A DNA stretch of 45,796 nucleotides from Rhodocyclaceae bacterium (GCA_008080565.1 VIKE01000051.1:1-45796), one strand, 5' to 3'. Counted from the stretch's first letter, positions 7,182 to 17,051 are shown. Translations and numbers: made by a program. Notes: generated from the letters alone by a model not told the origin.

Positions 7182-7902
7182 TCTTGACGCCCTGTTTGCA
7201 GACACCACGCCGGCTACTGTGCCCGGTGCTTCCGATGCCACAAAAACAGCGGAACGCCTTGAGCCATCAAGCATAACGCCAGATTCACCACGTATCGACG
7301 GGGGAGAAGTTGGGCACAGTGGGCACAATGGACTTACCCCCGTTTTTGATGAAGTGTGCCCACGGAAACCATTGCAGCACAATGCGTTTGATGGATTGGG
7401 CACAGTGGGCACACTGGGCACAGTAGATTTTCAAGGGGGGGAAGGTCAGAAAGGCGACGGCGCACCGGGTGGGGGTGCGGTCAGAGATGAATTTGCGCTG
7501 CATCCAGCAGCTGTAATTCTGGTTTTGGCGTACTGTCGGAAGGTGAAGGCGACCAATGAAGAAAAGGCATCAACTCTGCTCAATCTTGAAACCATGTCAC
7601 CTGGTGAGCAGGTGAGGTACTGGCACTCTGTCTGTATTGAGGCTGGCTTAATTCCCTGGGAAGTATTGATGATCCCGGCTCCTGCCTCTGGCTTTGACTG
7701 CACCATGTGCAAACACCTGACCACGAGACAGATGGCCGGAAATGGTGAGCGTCGTAAATTTCACTGGGCTTGTGGCCTTGGCTATCTGATCCTAGAGACG
7801 GGCCGGGCCACTGAACGTATCTGGATAGCTCCTCCTGAATGCCAGAGCTATGAGCGATGGATACCGGCAAGGGAGGGGGGGTTAAAAGTCCAAGCCCTAT
7901 AG
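7174..7902 (+). CDS. Hypothetical Cys-containing protein with an embedded iteron repeat
   Basis: A 242-aa protein overlapping the primase-helicase stop by 8 nt. Residues about 45-90 are encoded by the 133-bp iteron segment and are low-complexity (GHSGHNGL, GLGTVGTLGTVDFQGG). The C-terminal half looks like a real domain: CTMCKH, a later HWACGLGYLILETG and PPECQSYERWIP, which together could bind a metal ion. This kind of protein often ends primase operons of small elements. The N-terminal half may exist mainly because an origin-like sequence is embedded in the reading frame. Function unknown. Confidence 0.65.
   Translation: MLDLDALFADTTPATVPGASDATKTAERLEPSSITPDSPRIDGGEVGHSGHNGLTPVFDEVCPRKPLQHNAFDGLGTVGTLGTVDFQGGEGQKGDGAPGGGAVRDEFALHPAAVILVLAYCRKVKATNEEKASTLLNLETMSPGEQVRYWHSVCIEAGLIPWEVLMIPAPASGFDCTMCKHLTTRQMAGNGERRKFHWACGLGYLILETGRATERIWIAPPECQSYERWIPAREGGLKVQAL
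7307..7439 (+). repeat. Iteron-bearing inverted repeat, copy 1
   Basis: A 133-bp segment matching the reverse complement of 8145-8277 without gaps (12 mismatches, about 91%). It carries 9-bp units GGGCACA(G/C/A)T at 7312-7320, 7321-7329, 7398-7406, 7407-7415 and 7416-7424, plus one inverted unit at 7353-7361. It lies inside the coding sequence 7174-7902. Confidence 0.9.
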
Positions 7903-7934
7903 TCCGGACACCGACCGGTTATGGCTACTTTTAT

Positions 7935-7962
7935 GGGGGGAGTTTTGGGAAGGGGGGAGGGG
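7935..7962 (+). other. Putative G-quadruplex motif
   Basis: Four G-tracts of 6, 3, 6 and 4 are separated by loops of 6, 2 and 1 nt on the plus strand, immediately after the end of the last element gene. Confidence 0.5.
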
Positions 7963-8144
7963 TTAGAGAATTGTTGCCATATTCACTTAGTGCACTCATT
8001 GACAGAAACTTTTCACCCACACCCTCAGATCATTCGACACCGATATTTTCCACCCCACTGCCGGCCATGTTTGCCGCCGTCATCGCCACTTAATTTCTTC
8101 CTTGCTTGCCGCCTTCCCTATCCCGGCAGCCTTTTCCATAGTCA

Positions 8145-8277
8145 CCCCCCTGAAAATCTACTGTGCCCAGTGTGCCCACTGTGCCCAATCCGTTGAAAGC
8201 CTTGTGCCGCAATGATTCACGTGGGCACACTTCATCAAAAACGGGGGCAAGTCCAATGTGCCCACTGTGCCCAACTT
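8145..8277 (-). repeat. Iteron-bearing inverted repeat, copy 2
   Basis: Reverse complement of 7307-7439. On the minus strand, units lie at 8160-8168, 8169-8177, 8178-8186, 8255-8263 and 8264-8272, with one opposite unit at 8223-8231. The number, order and spacing of units are identical to copy 1. Confidence 0.9.
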
Positions 8278-8898
8278 TGGCGCATGCCCAATGCCAATAA
8301 ATCACGGTATCGCCATGAACTGCAAGGCTTTCAGGCATTTTATGCAGCCCGCGCCACCGGGCACAGCAAATCAACAACCATCCCGCTGAGCAACCCCCCT
8401 TACCGGGCAGAACCGGGCGAACCTGGGCACGCCGTGGCACAAATCTGGGCATGTTTTGCGCGCGCGTTTGATCTACTGCCGCCCCTCCCCACGCGGAAAA
8501 TGGAGCGGCCTTCGCCGCCTGTTTCCTAAAGCTCACCCGATGTGCAGATGTATGCACTGCCCCCGGCTATGTGTATTGCTCGGGTCCTCGCTTCCAGAGA
8601 CCGGCGCCGGATCGCCCTGGCCAGAGCGCCCCGAGATGGGCACTTCACCTGGCGAACGATAGGCGGAAATTTCTGGCCATGGATGGCCGGGACCCCCGCC
8701 CCGCCATCAATCGCTCAACCAAGGCACGCCGCGCCCCCTTCTCTCGCCTTTCTGGCTCGCGTTTGTCTTCTGCCGCCCTCCTCATCCAGGCGAATCTGCT
8801 ACCTGAGCAATGGTAGAATGCGCGCCTCTTTTAACTGAAACAAAAGCAAGCTTCTGCTTGATGGCCGATTTGTTGTTTTGGTGCAACGCCGATTGAAT

Positions 8899-8919
8899 GG
8901 GGGTAACTTTGGGGGTAAC
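8899..8919. promoter_or_regulatory. Putative integrase arm-binding sites, right end
   Basis: GGGGGTAAC at 8899-8907 and 8911-8919, with the same sequence, orientation and 12-bp pitch as at 200-220. They lie about 110 bp inside the right att repeat. Confidence 0.65.
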
Positions 8920-8970
8920 TATGATTTTCTAAAAACGAAAATCGTTGCGCCACAACAGTTTCCACCATTA

Positions 8971-8993
8971 GTTCGATTAAGGCCCGGGCACCA
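8971..8993 (+). other. Degenerate tRNA-Leu 3' end remnant
   Basis: GTTCGATTAA then GGCCCGGGCACCA resembles the T-arm, acceptor strand and CCA of the tRNA at 61-85. Its CCA is exactly 35 nt before the right att repeat, as in the left copy. No tRNA body precedes it. Confidence 0.65.
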
Positions 8994-9028
8994 GGAAGAT
9001 CACTCAAGCAGTCCAGGCAAGTCCATTG

Positions 9029-9084
9029 AACCCGCACCAGTGCGGGTTTTTTGTCGCCTTTCATTCCAGCACGGTCCAGAATGA
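9029..9084 (+). repeat. Right attachment-site repeat (attR) with terminator
   Basis: Matches 121-176 at 54 of 56 positions. It includes a second copy of the hairpin terminator (9029-9052), which would stop transcription leaving the element. Confidence 0.85.
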
Positions 9085-9089
9085 CCGAC

Positions 9090-9125
9090 ACGCTCTGAAT
9101 GTTTAGCTTGGCCCCTTCAGAGCGT
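9090..9125. promoter_or_regulatory. Inverted repeat just outside attR
   Basis: ACGCTCTGAA (9090-9099) and TTCAGAGCGT (9116-9125) are perfect 10-bp arms around a 16-nt centre. They lie 30 nt before the start of the lipoprotein gene, so this is either an operator or a leader stem-loop. Confidence 0.45.
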
Positions 9126-9154
9126 CACATCCACCTGACCATAGGGACCGGAAA

Positions 9155-9361
9155 ATGAAAACTTTGATTGCTTTTGCCGCCCTGCTTCTCTCCGGCTGCG
9201 GCCTTGAAACCGCTGGAAGCGCGGCAACCGTGGGAAAGCTTCAAGCCGACCAGGCCAAGCAGGCAAAAGAGAACATGGACGCCATGAAAGCCAGCCTTGA
9301 CACCGCGAATAAGGAAACCGAGGCGAGAAACAAGGCCTTGGAGGAAGCTGGAAAAAACTGA
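9155..9361 (+). CDS. Small lipoprotein
   Basis: A 68-aa protein. It has an N-terminal lipoprotein signal (MKTLIAFAALLLSGCG, lipobox LLSGC with Cys at residue 15). A charged helical, coiled-coil-like mature part follows, rich in Lys, Ala and Glu (QADQAKQAKENMDAMKASLD). It is predicted to be anchored in the outer or inner membrane. It lies just outside the right att repeat, so it is probably a chromosomal gene. The family is not recognised; the size and layout resemble Lpp-like or entericidin-like envelope peptides only in general terms. Confidence 0.75.
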   Translation: MKTLIAFAALLLSGCGLETAGSAATVGKLQADQAKQAKENMDAMKASLDTANKETEARNKALEEAGKN

Positions 9362-9430
9362 GCGTCACCACCGCCCGCTTCTGGCACGGGTCCTGCAAAG
9401 GAATCACGGTCACAGTCGACCGAGGTAACC

Positions 9431-9646
9431 ATGTCCATCAGTTCAATCATGTCCAGCGGACTGCAAAGTCTGCAAGCCGGCATCATCCGTACAACCATCG
9501 CCGGAAGCGGCCTGAACGTCGAAAACGATGATTTCGCCGGGAAGATGGTGGCCATGCGCCAAGGAGAAATCGAAGCCAAGGCAGCGGCAAACGTTATCAA
9601 GACCGGCGATCAGATTCTCGGCACGATCATCGATATCCGGGGGTAG
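9431..9646 (+). CDS. Small conserved-type protein, flagellar-rod-like N-terminus
   Basis: A 71-aa protein. The N-terminus (MSISSIMSSGLQSLQAGI) resembles the first helix of flagellar rod/hook proteins, where S-G-L-x-A precedes a helical segment. The rest (FAGKMVAMRQGEIEAKAAANVIKTGDQILGTIIDIRG) resembles their C-terminal helix, with the long middle missing. Short proteins of this build occur in Betaproteobacteria without an assigned function. GAGG lies before the ATG. I would not assign a flagellar role on this evidence. Confidence 0.6.
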   Translation: MSISSIMSSGLQSLQAGIIRTTIAGSGLNVENDDFAGKMVAMRQGEIEAKAAANVIKTGDQILGTIIDIRG

Positions 9647-9675
9647 TGCGGCAACCGTTGCCGCCCCCCGGCAAA

Positions 9676-9700
9676 GCAGGCCGAAAACAATCCGGCCTGC
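9676..9700. terminator. Hairpin between convergent genes
   Basis: GCAGGCCG (9676-9683) and CGGCCTGC (9693-9700) lie between the plus-strand gene ending at 9646 and the minus-strand gene ending at 9718. There is no clear T-run, so termination is only suggested by position. Confidence 0.4.
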
Positions 9701-9717
9701 TCCCAGGCTACGGGAGT

Positions 9718-10224
9718 TCAGTCACCGGTCATTTTCTTGATGACCTTGTCGGTCACATCGATCCTGCTGCTGACGGATACGGCTTCTTGCAGGATCAAGT
9801 CCCAGTGCTCTGACTTGGCCAGATCGAAGATGGCTTTATTGGCTTTCTCAAGCACGGCCGAGGTCTCTTCGTTTTGGCGAAGCTTGAGGTCTTCCTGGAA
9901 TTCCTGCTGTTTGCGCTGGAAACTGACCGATATCTCGGCCAGCTCGGACTCCCTGGCGCGCCGCTGACTATCCGACAGCGAGGCACCCTTCTCCACCAAG
10001 GCAGCCTGACGCGCCTTGAGATCGTTCTCGATACGCAGCAAGTCCTGCCGGCGCACTTCGAACTCTGCCTGCATTTTTTTGCTGGCCTTGATGGCCGCAG
10101 GCGCCTCCCGGAAAACCCGTTCCAGATTGACGTAGCCAATCTTCAGTTCATCGGCACAGGCCTTGTGAAAGATGGGCAAAACAACCAGACAGGACAGTAG
10201 CGCAAGCCGGAATCCCTTGAGCAT
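9718..10224 (-). CDS. Skp/OmpH-family periplasmic chaperone
   Basis: A 168-aa protein. It has a signal peptide (first about 24 residues, ending CADELK) followed by the OmpH/Skp start IGYVNLERVFREAPAAI, a long charged coiled-coil (about residues 45-130: QAEFEVRRQDLLRIENDL and onward), and a closing beta segment (WDLILQEAVSVSSRIDVTDKVIKKM). Family members form jellyfish-like trimers that hold unfolded outer-membrane proteins. It is not next to bamA or lpxD, so it may be a second, specialised copy rather than the main skp. Confidence 0.88.
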   Translation of the reverse strand: MLKGFRLALLSCLVVLPIFHKACADELKIGYVNLERVFREAPAAIKASKKMQAEFEVRRQDLLRIENDLKARQAALVEKGASLSDSQRRARESELAEISVSFQRKQQEFQEDLKLRQNEETSAVLEKANKAIFDLAKSEHWDLILQEAVSVSSRIDVTDKVIKKMTGD

Positions 10225-10510
10225 GAAGCACCTCGATATTGGAAATTGGAACTAGTGTAGCAAGCCCTGCAGTATCCGACGAATTCCTGTCGGCGGTCCA
10301 CGTTTGCACGGCGGCGATTGTGCAACGGACGGTGTTTGATGCCAGCCTTGATCCGGCGAATGGTAGAATCCGGGCCTATTTTATTGACCAACCGAAACGA
10401 CTTTCGATTGGATAGCCTGCCCGTTGATTGGTGCGATGAAGCCCAGCCCGACAACGACCAAACGGCTTTCCCCGCGCAAGACCGTTCAAGTTTCCACCTG
10501 GATTCAGACC

Positions 10511-12647
<2,137 letters not shown>

Positions 12648-12692
12648 TAGAATCGCGCGTTCTGAATTTCTTAGTTATCCGGAGTTACCACA

Positions 12693-13019
12693 ATGATTAG
12701 CTTTGCCCACGCCCAGACCGCTGCAGCCTCCGCCGACCCGACGGGTGGCCTGATGCAGATGCTGCCGATGATCCTGATGTTCGTCGTGCTGTGGTTCTTC
12801 ATGATTCGTCCGCAAATGAAAAAGGCCAAGGAACACAAGGCGCTGCTCGCCGCGCTGGCCAAGGGTGACGAAGTCGTTACCCAGGGCGGCATCGTCGGCA
12901 AGGTGACCAAGGTCGGCGACAGCTATGTCTCCGTTGAAATCGCCGCCGGCACCGAAGTCGTCGTGCAAAAGCCGTCGATCGGTCTGGTTCTGCCCAAGGG
13001 CACGCTGAAGTCGCTGTAA
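12693..13019 (+). CDS. yajC: Preprotein translocase subunit YajC
   Basis: A 108-aa accessory subunit of the SecDF-YajC complex. It has one transmembrane helix (about residues 20-40, LMQMLPMILMFVVLWFFMIRP) followed by the conserved cytosolic part RPQMKKAKEHKALLAAL-KGDEVVTQGGIVGKVTKV. CGGAG (12680-12684) precedes the ATG. TAGAAT (just after tgt) may be a -10 element for its own promoter. Gene order tgt-yajC-secD-secF is standard in Proteobacteria. Confidence 0.96.
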   Translation: MISFAHAQTAAASADPTGGLMQMLPMILMFVVLWFFMIRPQMKKAKEHKALLAALAKGDEVVTQGGIVGKVTKVGDSYVSVEIAAGTEVVVQKPSIGLVLPKGTLKSL

Positions 13020-13026
13020 TCACCCC

Positions 13027-13054
13027 AAAGGGCGGCTTCGTGTCGCCCTTTTTG
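13027..13054 (+). terminator. Terminator/attenuator between yajC and secD
   Basis: AAAGGGCG (13027-13034) and CGCCCTTT (13044-13051), then a T-rich tail. The stem ends 14 nt before the secD ATG and may reduce readthrough from yajC. Confidence 0.65.
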
Positions 13055-13067
13055 CTTTGAAGCCGCC

Positions 13068-14945
13068 ATGAATCGCTATCCACTCTGGAAGTACATCACC
13101 ATCGCCGTCGCGCTGCTGCTGGGCTTCGTCTATACCCTGCCCAATTTCTTCGGCGAATCGCCGGCCGTGCAGTTGTCCAGCGCCAAGGTCACGATCAAGA
13201 TCGACGCCAAGGCCCAGGCCCGTGTCGAGGATGCCCTGAAGACCGCCGGCATCACGCACGATGGCATTCAGCTCGATAACGTTGGCGTCAAGGTCCGCCT
13301 CAAGGACACCGACACCCAGCTCAAGGCCAAGGATGTTCTCGAAAAGGCCTTCAACCCGAATGCTGGCGATCCGCAATACGTCGTTGCCCTGAACCTGCTG
13401 ACCGCCTCGCCGCAGTGGCTGACCTCGCTGAACGCACTGCCGATGTACCTCGGCCTCGACCTGCGCGGTGGTGTGCATTTCCTGCTGCAAGTCGACATGA
13501 AGGGCGCGCTGACCAAGAAGCTCGACTCGACCTCGGCTGACCTGCGCACCGTGCTGCGTGACAAGAACCTGCGCCACAGCGGCGTAAACCGCGAAGGCGA
13601 GCGCATCGTCGTCAAGTTCCGCGACACTGAAACCCGCGACAAGGCCCGCTTCGCCATCGGCGACAGCCAGCCCGACCTGCTGGTCACCGAAGCCGGCGAC
13701 GCCAGCGAACCCAGGCTGGTCGCCACGCTCAAGCCGGAAGCCCAGAACAAGCTCGGCGAATTCGCCCTCAAGCAGAACATCACGACCCTGCACAACCGGA
13801 TCAACGAACTCGGCGTCGCCGAGCCGATCATCCAGCAGCAAGGTCAGGACCGCATCGTTGTCCAGTTGCCCGGCGTGCAGGACACCGCCAAGGCCAAGGA
13901 CATCCTCGGCCGCACCGCCACCCTCGAAATCCGCATGGTCGATGACTCGACCGGCGCCCTGGAAGCCGCCCTGGCCGGCAACCCGCCGTTTGGCACCGAG
14001 GTTTACACCGAACGTGGTGGCCAGCCGCTGCTCGTCAAGAAGCAGGTCGTCCTCACCGGCGACCGCCTGACCGACGCCCAGCCCGGCTTCGACAACCAGA
14101 CCAACGAAGCCGCCGTCCATCTGACGCTCGACTCGGCCGGCGCCCGCATCTTCAAGGACGTCACGCGCGAGAACATCAACAAGCGCATGGCCATCCTGCT
14201 CATCGAAAAGGGCAAGGGCGAAGTCGTCACGGCGCCGGTCATCCGCAGCGAAATCGGCGGCGGCCGCGTGCAGATTTCCGGCCGCATGAGCACCATGGAA
14301 GCCAACGACACGGCGCTGCTGCTGCGCGCCGGCTCGCTGGCCGCACCGATGGACATCATCGAGGAACGGACCATCGGCCCGTCGCTCGGTGCCGAGAACA
14401 TCAAGAAGGGTTTCCAGTCGACGATGTGGGGCTTCGCCGCCATCGCCGTCTTCATGATCCTTTACTACCAGATGTTCGGCGTCGTTTCGGTCATCGCCCT
14501 GGCCTCCAACCTGCTCTTCCTGGTCGCCATCCTGTCGCTGTTGCAGGCCACGCTGACCCTGCCCGGTATCGCCGCCATCGCGCTGACGCTCGGTATGGCC
14601 ATTGACGCCAACGTGCTGATCAATGAACGGGTGCGCGAGGAGCTGCGCAACGGCATGCCGCCGCAAGCCGCCATTTCGGAAGGCTACGAACGCGCCTTCG
14701 GGACCATTCTCGACTCCAACATCACGACGCTGATCGCCGGCCTCGCCCTGCTGATTTTCGGCTCCGGCCCGATCCGCGGCTTTGCCGTCGTCCATTGTCT
14801 GGGCATCCTGACCTCGATCTTCTCGTCGGTCTTCGTCTCGCGCGGGCTGGTCAATCTGATCTACGGCCGCCAGAAAAAGCTGACCAAGGTCGCTATCGGT
14901 CAACTGTGGAAGCCAGCGGCTGCCACGGTCAACGGCAAAAAATAA
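13068..14945 (+). CDS. secD: Protein translocase subunit SecD
   Basis: A 625-aa RND-type membrane protein that uses the proton gradient to pull exported proteins across the inner membrane with SecF and YajC. It has an N-terminal transmembrane helix (about 10-28), large periplasmic P1 domains including LGLDLRGGVHFLLQVD, and the C-terminal five-helix block. That block has AGSLAAPMDIIEERTIGPSLG, IALTLGMAIDANVLINERVREEL and GFAVVHCLGILTSIFSS. Length and motifs are normal. The last residues (TVNGKK) overlap a one-mismatch copy of the dispersed 12-mer. Confidence 0.97.
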   Translation: MNRYPLWKYITIAVALLLGFVYTLPNFFGESPAVQLSSAKVTIKIDAKAQARVEDALKTAGITHDGIQLDNVGVKVRLKDTDTQLKAKDVLEKAFNPNAGDPQYVVALNLLTASPQWLTSLNALPMYLGLDLRGGVHFLLQVDMKGALTKKLDSTSADLRTVLRDKNLRHSGVNREGERIVVKFRDTETRDKARFAIGDSQPDLLVTEAGDASEPRLVATLKPEAQNKLGEFALKQNITTLHNRINELGVAEPIIQQQGQDRIVVQLPGVQDTAKAKDILGRTATLEIRMVDDSTGALEAALAGNPPFGTEVYTERGGQPLLVKKQVVLTGDRLTDAQPGFDNQTNEAAVHLTLDSAGARIFKDVTRENINKRMAILLIEKGKGEVVTAPVIRSEIGGGRVQISGRMSTMEANDTALLLRAGSLAAPMDIIEERTIGPSLGAENIKKGFQSTMWGFAAIAVFMILYYQMFGVVSVIALASNLLFLVAILSLLQATLTLPGIAAIALTLGMAIDANVLINERVREELRNGMPPQAAISEGYERAFGTILDSNITTLIAGLALLIFGSGPIRGFAVVHCLGILTSIFSSVFVSRGLVNLIYGRQKKLTKVAIGQLWKPAAATVNGKK

Positions 14946-14957
14946 GGAAAAACGAAA

Positions 14958-15902
14958 ATGGAATTTTTCCGCATCCAGAAAGACATTCCGTTCATGCGCC
15001 ATGCGCTGACGTTCAATGTCATCTCGCTCCTCACCTTCATCCTCGCCGTCGTCTTCCTGTTCACCAAGGGCCTGCACCTGTCGGTCGAGTTCACCGGCGG
15101 CACGCTGATCGAAACCCACTACCAGCAAGCGGCCGATCTCGAAAAGATCCGCGGCGCGCTGGGCAAGGCCGGTTTCACCGACTACGCCGTGCAGAACTTC
15201 GGCTCGTCGCAGGACGTCATGATCCGTCTGCCGCTGAAGAGCGAGCAGAACACCAACCAGATCGGTGAATCGGTCATGAAGTCGCTCGAAGCCGAAGCGC
15301 CGGGCGCCGAACTGCGCCGCGTCGAGTTCGTCGGCCCGCAGGTCGGCAAGGAACTCGCCGAAAACGGCGCCATGGCCCTGCTGCTCGTCGTCATCGGCAT
15401 CGTGATCTACCTCGCCTTCCGCTTCGAATGGCGCTTCTCGGTCTCAGCCATCATCGCCAACCTGCACGACGTGGTGATCATTCTCGGCTTCTTCGCCTTC
15501 TTCCAGTGGGAGTTCTCGCTGTCAGTGCTGGCCGCCGTACTCGCCGTACTCGGCTACTCGGTCAACGAGTCGGTCGTCGTCTTCGACCGCGTGCGCGAAA
15601 CCTTCAAGAAGGTCCGCGGCCTGACCACGCCGCAAGTCCTCGACCACGCCATCACGAGCACGATTTCCCGGACGATCATCACCCACGGCAGCACCCAGCT
15701 CATGGTTCTCTCCATGCTCATCTTCGGCGGTGAAACCCTGCACTACTTCGCCATGGCCCTGACCATCGGCATCTGCTTCGGCATCTACTCCTCAGTCCTC
15801 GTCGCCAGCCCGCTGGTCATGTGGCTGGGCGTCTCCCGCGAGCAATTCATCGTCAAACCCAAGGTCATCGAAGGCGCCAACGAGGACGGAGCCGTCGTTT
15901 AA
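14958..15902 (+). CDS. secF: Protein translocase subunit SecF
   Basis: A 314-aa partner of SecD, 12 nt downstream with AAGGAAAAACG as ribosome-binding region. It has a first transmembrane helix (about 19-38), the periplasmic P4 segment with SVEFTGGTLIE, then five helices. The conserved signatures VGPQVGKEL, ALLLVVIGIVIYLAFRFEWRFSVSAIIANLHDVV, LGYSVNESVVVFDRVRE and TISRTIITHGSTQL are all present. It ends the operon before a strong terminator. Confidence 0.97.
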   Translation: MEFFRIQKDIPFMRHALTFNVISLLTFILAVVFLFTKGLHLSVEFTGGTLIETHYQQAADLEKIRGALGKAGFTDYAVQNFGSSQDVMIRLPLKSEQNTNQIGESVMKSLEAEAPGAELRRVEFVGPQVGKELAENGAMALLLVVIGIVIYLAFRFEWRFSVSAIIANLHDVVIILGFFAFFQWEFSLSVLAAVLAVLGYSVNESVVVFDRVRETFKKVRGLTTPQVLDHAITSTISRTIITHGSTQLMVLSMLIFGGETLHYFAMALTIGICFGIYSSVLVASPLVMWLGVSREQFIVKPKVIEGANEDGAVV

Positions 15903-15909
15903 GCGAATT

Positions 15910-15921
15910 CCACGGTCAACC
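15910..15921 (-). repeat. Dispersed 12-mer GGTTGACCGTGG (after secF)
   Basis: Exact copy on the minus strand between the secF stop codon and its terminator. It is preceded, in motif orientation, by a T7 run. Confidence 0.7.
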
Positions 15922-15924
15922 GAA

Positions 15925-15956
15925 AAAAAGCCGCCAAATTGAATTGGCGGCTTTTT
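15925..15956. terminator. Bidirectional terminator after secF
   Basis: AAAAAGCCGCCAA (15925-15937) and TTGGCGGCTTTTT (15944-15956) form a perfect 13-bp stem with an A-run on one side and a T-run on the other, so it can serve secF and the minus-strand genes of the island. It also marks the left edge of the AT-rich block. Confidence 0.85.
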
Positions 15957-16040
15957 CATTTTGGGGGACGGCTTCGTGCCCAAAGGCGACGTTCGAGCCC
16001 GTGTAGCATCAATGGCAGCTTCATGTTTTGAAGCCGCCAC

Positions 16041-16418
16041 TCAAAGAGCATTTCTGCCACCAACGCTCCTAGTTGATTGACAATGCTCGCAACACTGACT
16101 GTCGCTACCGGTCTGTTCGCAAGTGGCACCGGCCCGCTGTTGGGCAAGCTCAATCAACCTCTCTGTAATTGCATCTCGATAGTTTAGATGAACGCGTAGG
16201 ATGCCGAATTTTGACTTGACCTGAACGACCTCGATATTCAAGGTCGGATGCTCTACCTGATAATTGTGGAGACCCTGGCTCAAGTCAGACAACACCTGAT
16301 ACCAACCATCGCCACACTCAAAGCCCCAGCACATTGCGCTTTCAGATTGTGGTTTGTAACGGCCACGGTATAGCTGCGGGAATGCTGCGTATAGCTTTGC
16401 AGAAAGGTCAGGTTGCAT
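16041..16418 (-). CDS. Hypothetical protein (MCWGFECGDGW type)
   Basis: A 125-aa soluble protein. The segment AMCWGFECGDGWYQVLSDLSQGL (about residues 28-50) is the notable motif, and similar C-W-G-F-x-C-G-D-G-W stretches recur in uncharacterised proteins near phage and defence genes. The C-terminus has a Cys cluster (GATCEQTGSDSQCCEHC) that may bind zinc. Its ATG follows the preceding stop with no gap (TGAATG), so it is translationally coupled to the 188-aa protein. Base composition is more AT-rich than the core genes. Function unknown; co-occurrence with a partner suggests the two act together. Confidence 0.7.
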   Translation of the reverse strand: MQPDLSAKLYAAFPQLYRGRYKPQSESAMCWGFECGDGWYQVLSDLSQGLHNYQVEHPTLNIEVVQVKSKFGILRVHLNYRDAITERLIELAQQRAGATCEQTGSDSQCCEHCQSTRSVGGRNAL

Positions 16419-16985
16419 TCACTCATTCTCTAAAGCGAACTCGACGCGCCAAGCACTTATCTTTGCTCCGCTATAAATTGCCTTTTCCGTTAATTTCCTT
16501 AAAAGCCCCTCTTCAACCATGATGTAGTCCAAATGGACTTCCCATTCAAAGCCCCAGAAGCCAAATGGGAAAGCACCAACAATTTCGCTTTTGTCGATGG
16601 TAAATCGAGGATGCCCTAGAAATAGAGGTTCCCCCTCTCCCCACTCCATTTCTCCATTCTCGTCATATCGAGTTGTTCCGGCACATGTGTGTGCGGGACC
16701 AAAAACCATCTTTAGGTCATTCTGATAAATTGGCGAGAATTCACGGCGATCATAACGTGGAGGGCCATCTCCGATATGGCCGGATCCACTCGTTTGCCTA
16801 ACACCGGCCGGCGAAGAAATCTGAATTACATATTCGATCGGGCCAAGAGGCAGTTCGAAACCCAAACCCTCATGAACGTAAATTTCACGAACGTCATCGT
16901 AGGCGAGTTTTATAACGATTTGGTTTGTTGAGGCCGATTCTGATTCGATAATTTCGGACGGCAAATAGTCGCGCCTGTTGCTCAT
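16419..16985 (-). CDS. Hypothetical protein in the island
   Basis: A 188-aa protein that I do not recognise. It has no signal peptide or membrane helix. It is rich in aromatic residues and Gly (GEGEPLFLGHPRFTIDKSEIVGAFPFGFWGFEWEVHLDY), suggesting a beta-rich fold, and its C-terminus (ISAWRVEFALENE) runs into the coupled downstream gene. It lies about 66 nt downstream of the FtsZ-like gene on the same strand. Codon use and composition match its island neighbours rather than the flanking core. Confidence 0.65.
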   Translation of the reverse strand: MSNRRDYLPSEIIESESASTNQIVIKLAYDDVREIYVHEGLGFELPLGPIEYVIQISSPAGVRQTSGSGHIGDGPPRYDRREFSPIYQNDLKMVFGPAHTCAGTTRYDENGEMEWGEGEPLFLGHPRFTIDKSEIVGAFPFGFWGFEWEVHLDYIMVEEGLLRKLTEKAIYSGAKISAWRVEFALENE

Positions 16986-17051
16986 GATTTCCCCTCATGC
17001 CTAAGTTTAAGGATCACGAAATTGCTGGGCTTTCAAGTAATGGCTACACGC

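Larger units (their letters stand above)
7903..8898. other. Non-coding right end of the element (origin-like)
   Basis: About 1 kb without a credible gene. It starts with a G-rich strand (7935-7962), then an AT-richer stretch (about 7965-8100), the second iteron repeat (8145-8277), and further scattered GGGCAC words (8359, 8425, 8638). Open frames here lack ribosome-binding sites and recognisable domains. The position after the primase operon and the iterons suggest a replication origin. Confidence 0.55.
121..9084. mobile_element. P4-like integrative element at tRNA-Leu
   Basis: The segment is bounded by a 56-bp direct repeat (121-176 and 9029-9084). It has a tyrosine integrase next to the tRNA, paired GGGGGTAAC arm-type sites inside each end, AlpA/Xis-like regulators, a DUF927 primase-helicase and an iteron-rich non-coding end. 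There are no structural, packaging or transfer genes. The order tRNA - int - toxin/antitoxin - regulators - primase-helicase - origin-like DNA matches P4-type satellites and plasmid-like integrated elements. Removing one repeat unit would excise 8908 bp. The primase-helicase frame is broken, so autonomous replication may be lost. The extent is well supported; the mode of life is inferred. Confidence 0.85.

Noticed and set aside
7312..7424. CRISPR-like array of GGGCACAGT units
   Set aside because: Units are 9 bp and partly contiguous, with no uniform spacers and no cas genes; they fit iterons.
8090..8557. 155-codon minus-strand frame carrying the same GLGTVGTLGTVDFQGG peptide as the gene at 7174
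   Set aside because: The resemblance comes only from the inverted DNA repeat; flanks are unrelated, there is no ribosome-binding site, and the rest is low-complexity. A decayed gene copy cannot be excluded.
13020..15128. 702-codon frame on the minus strand opposite secD
   Set aside because: It is the shadow of secD/secF codon bias in GC-rich DNA; no domain and no ribosome-binding site.
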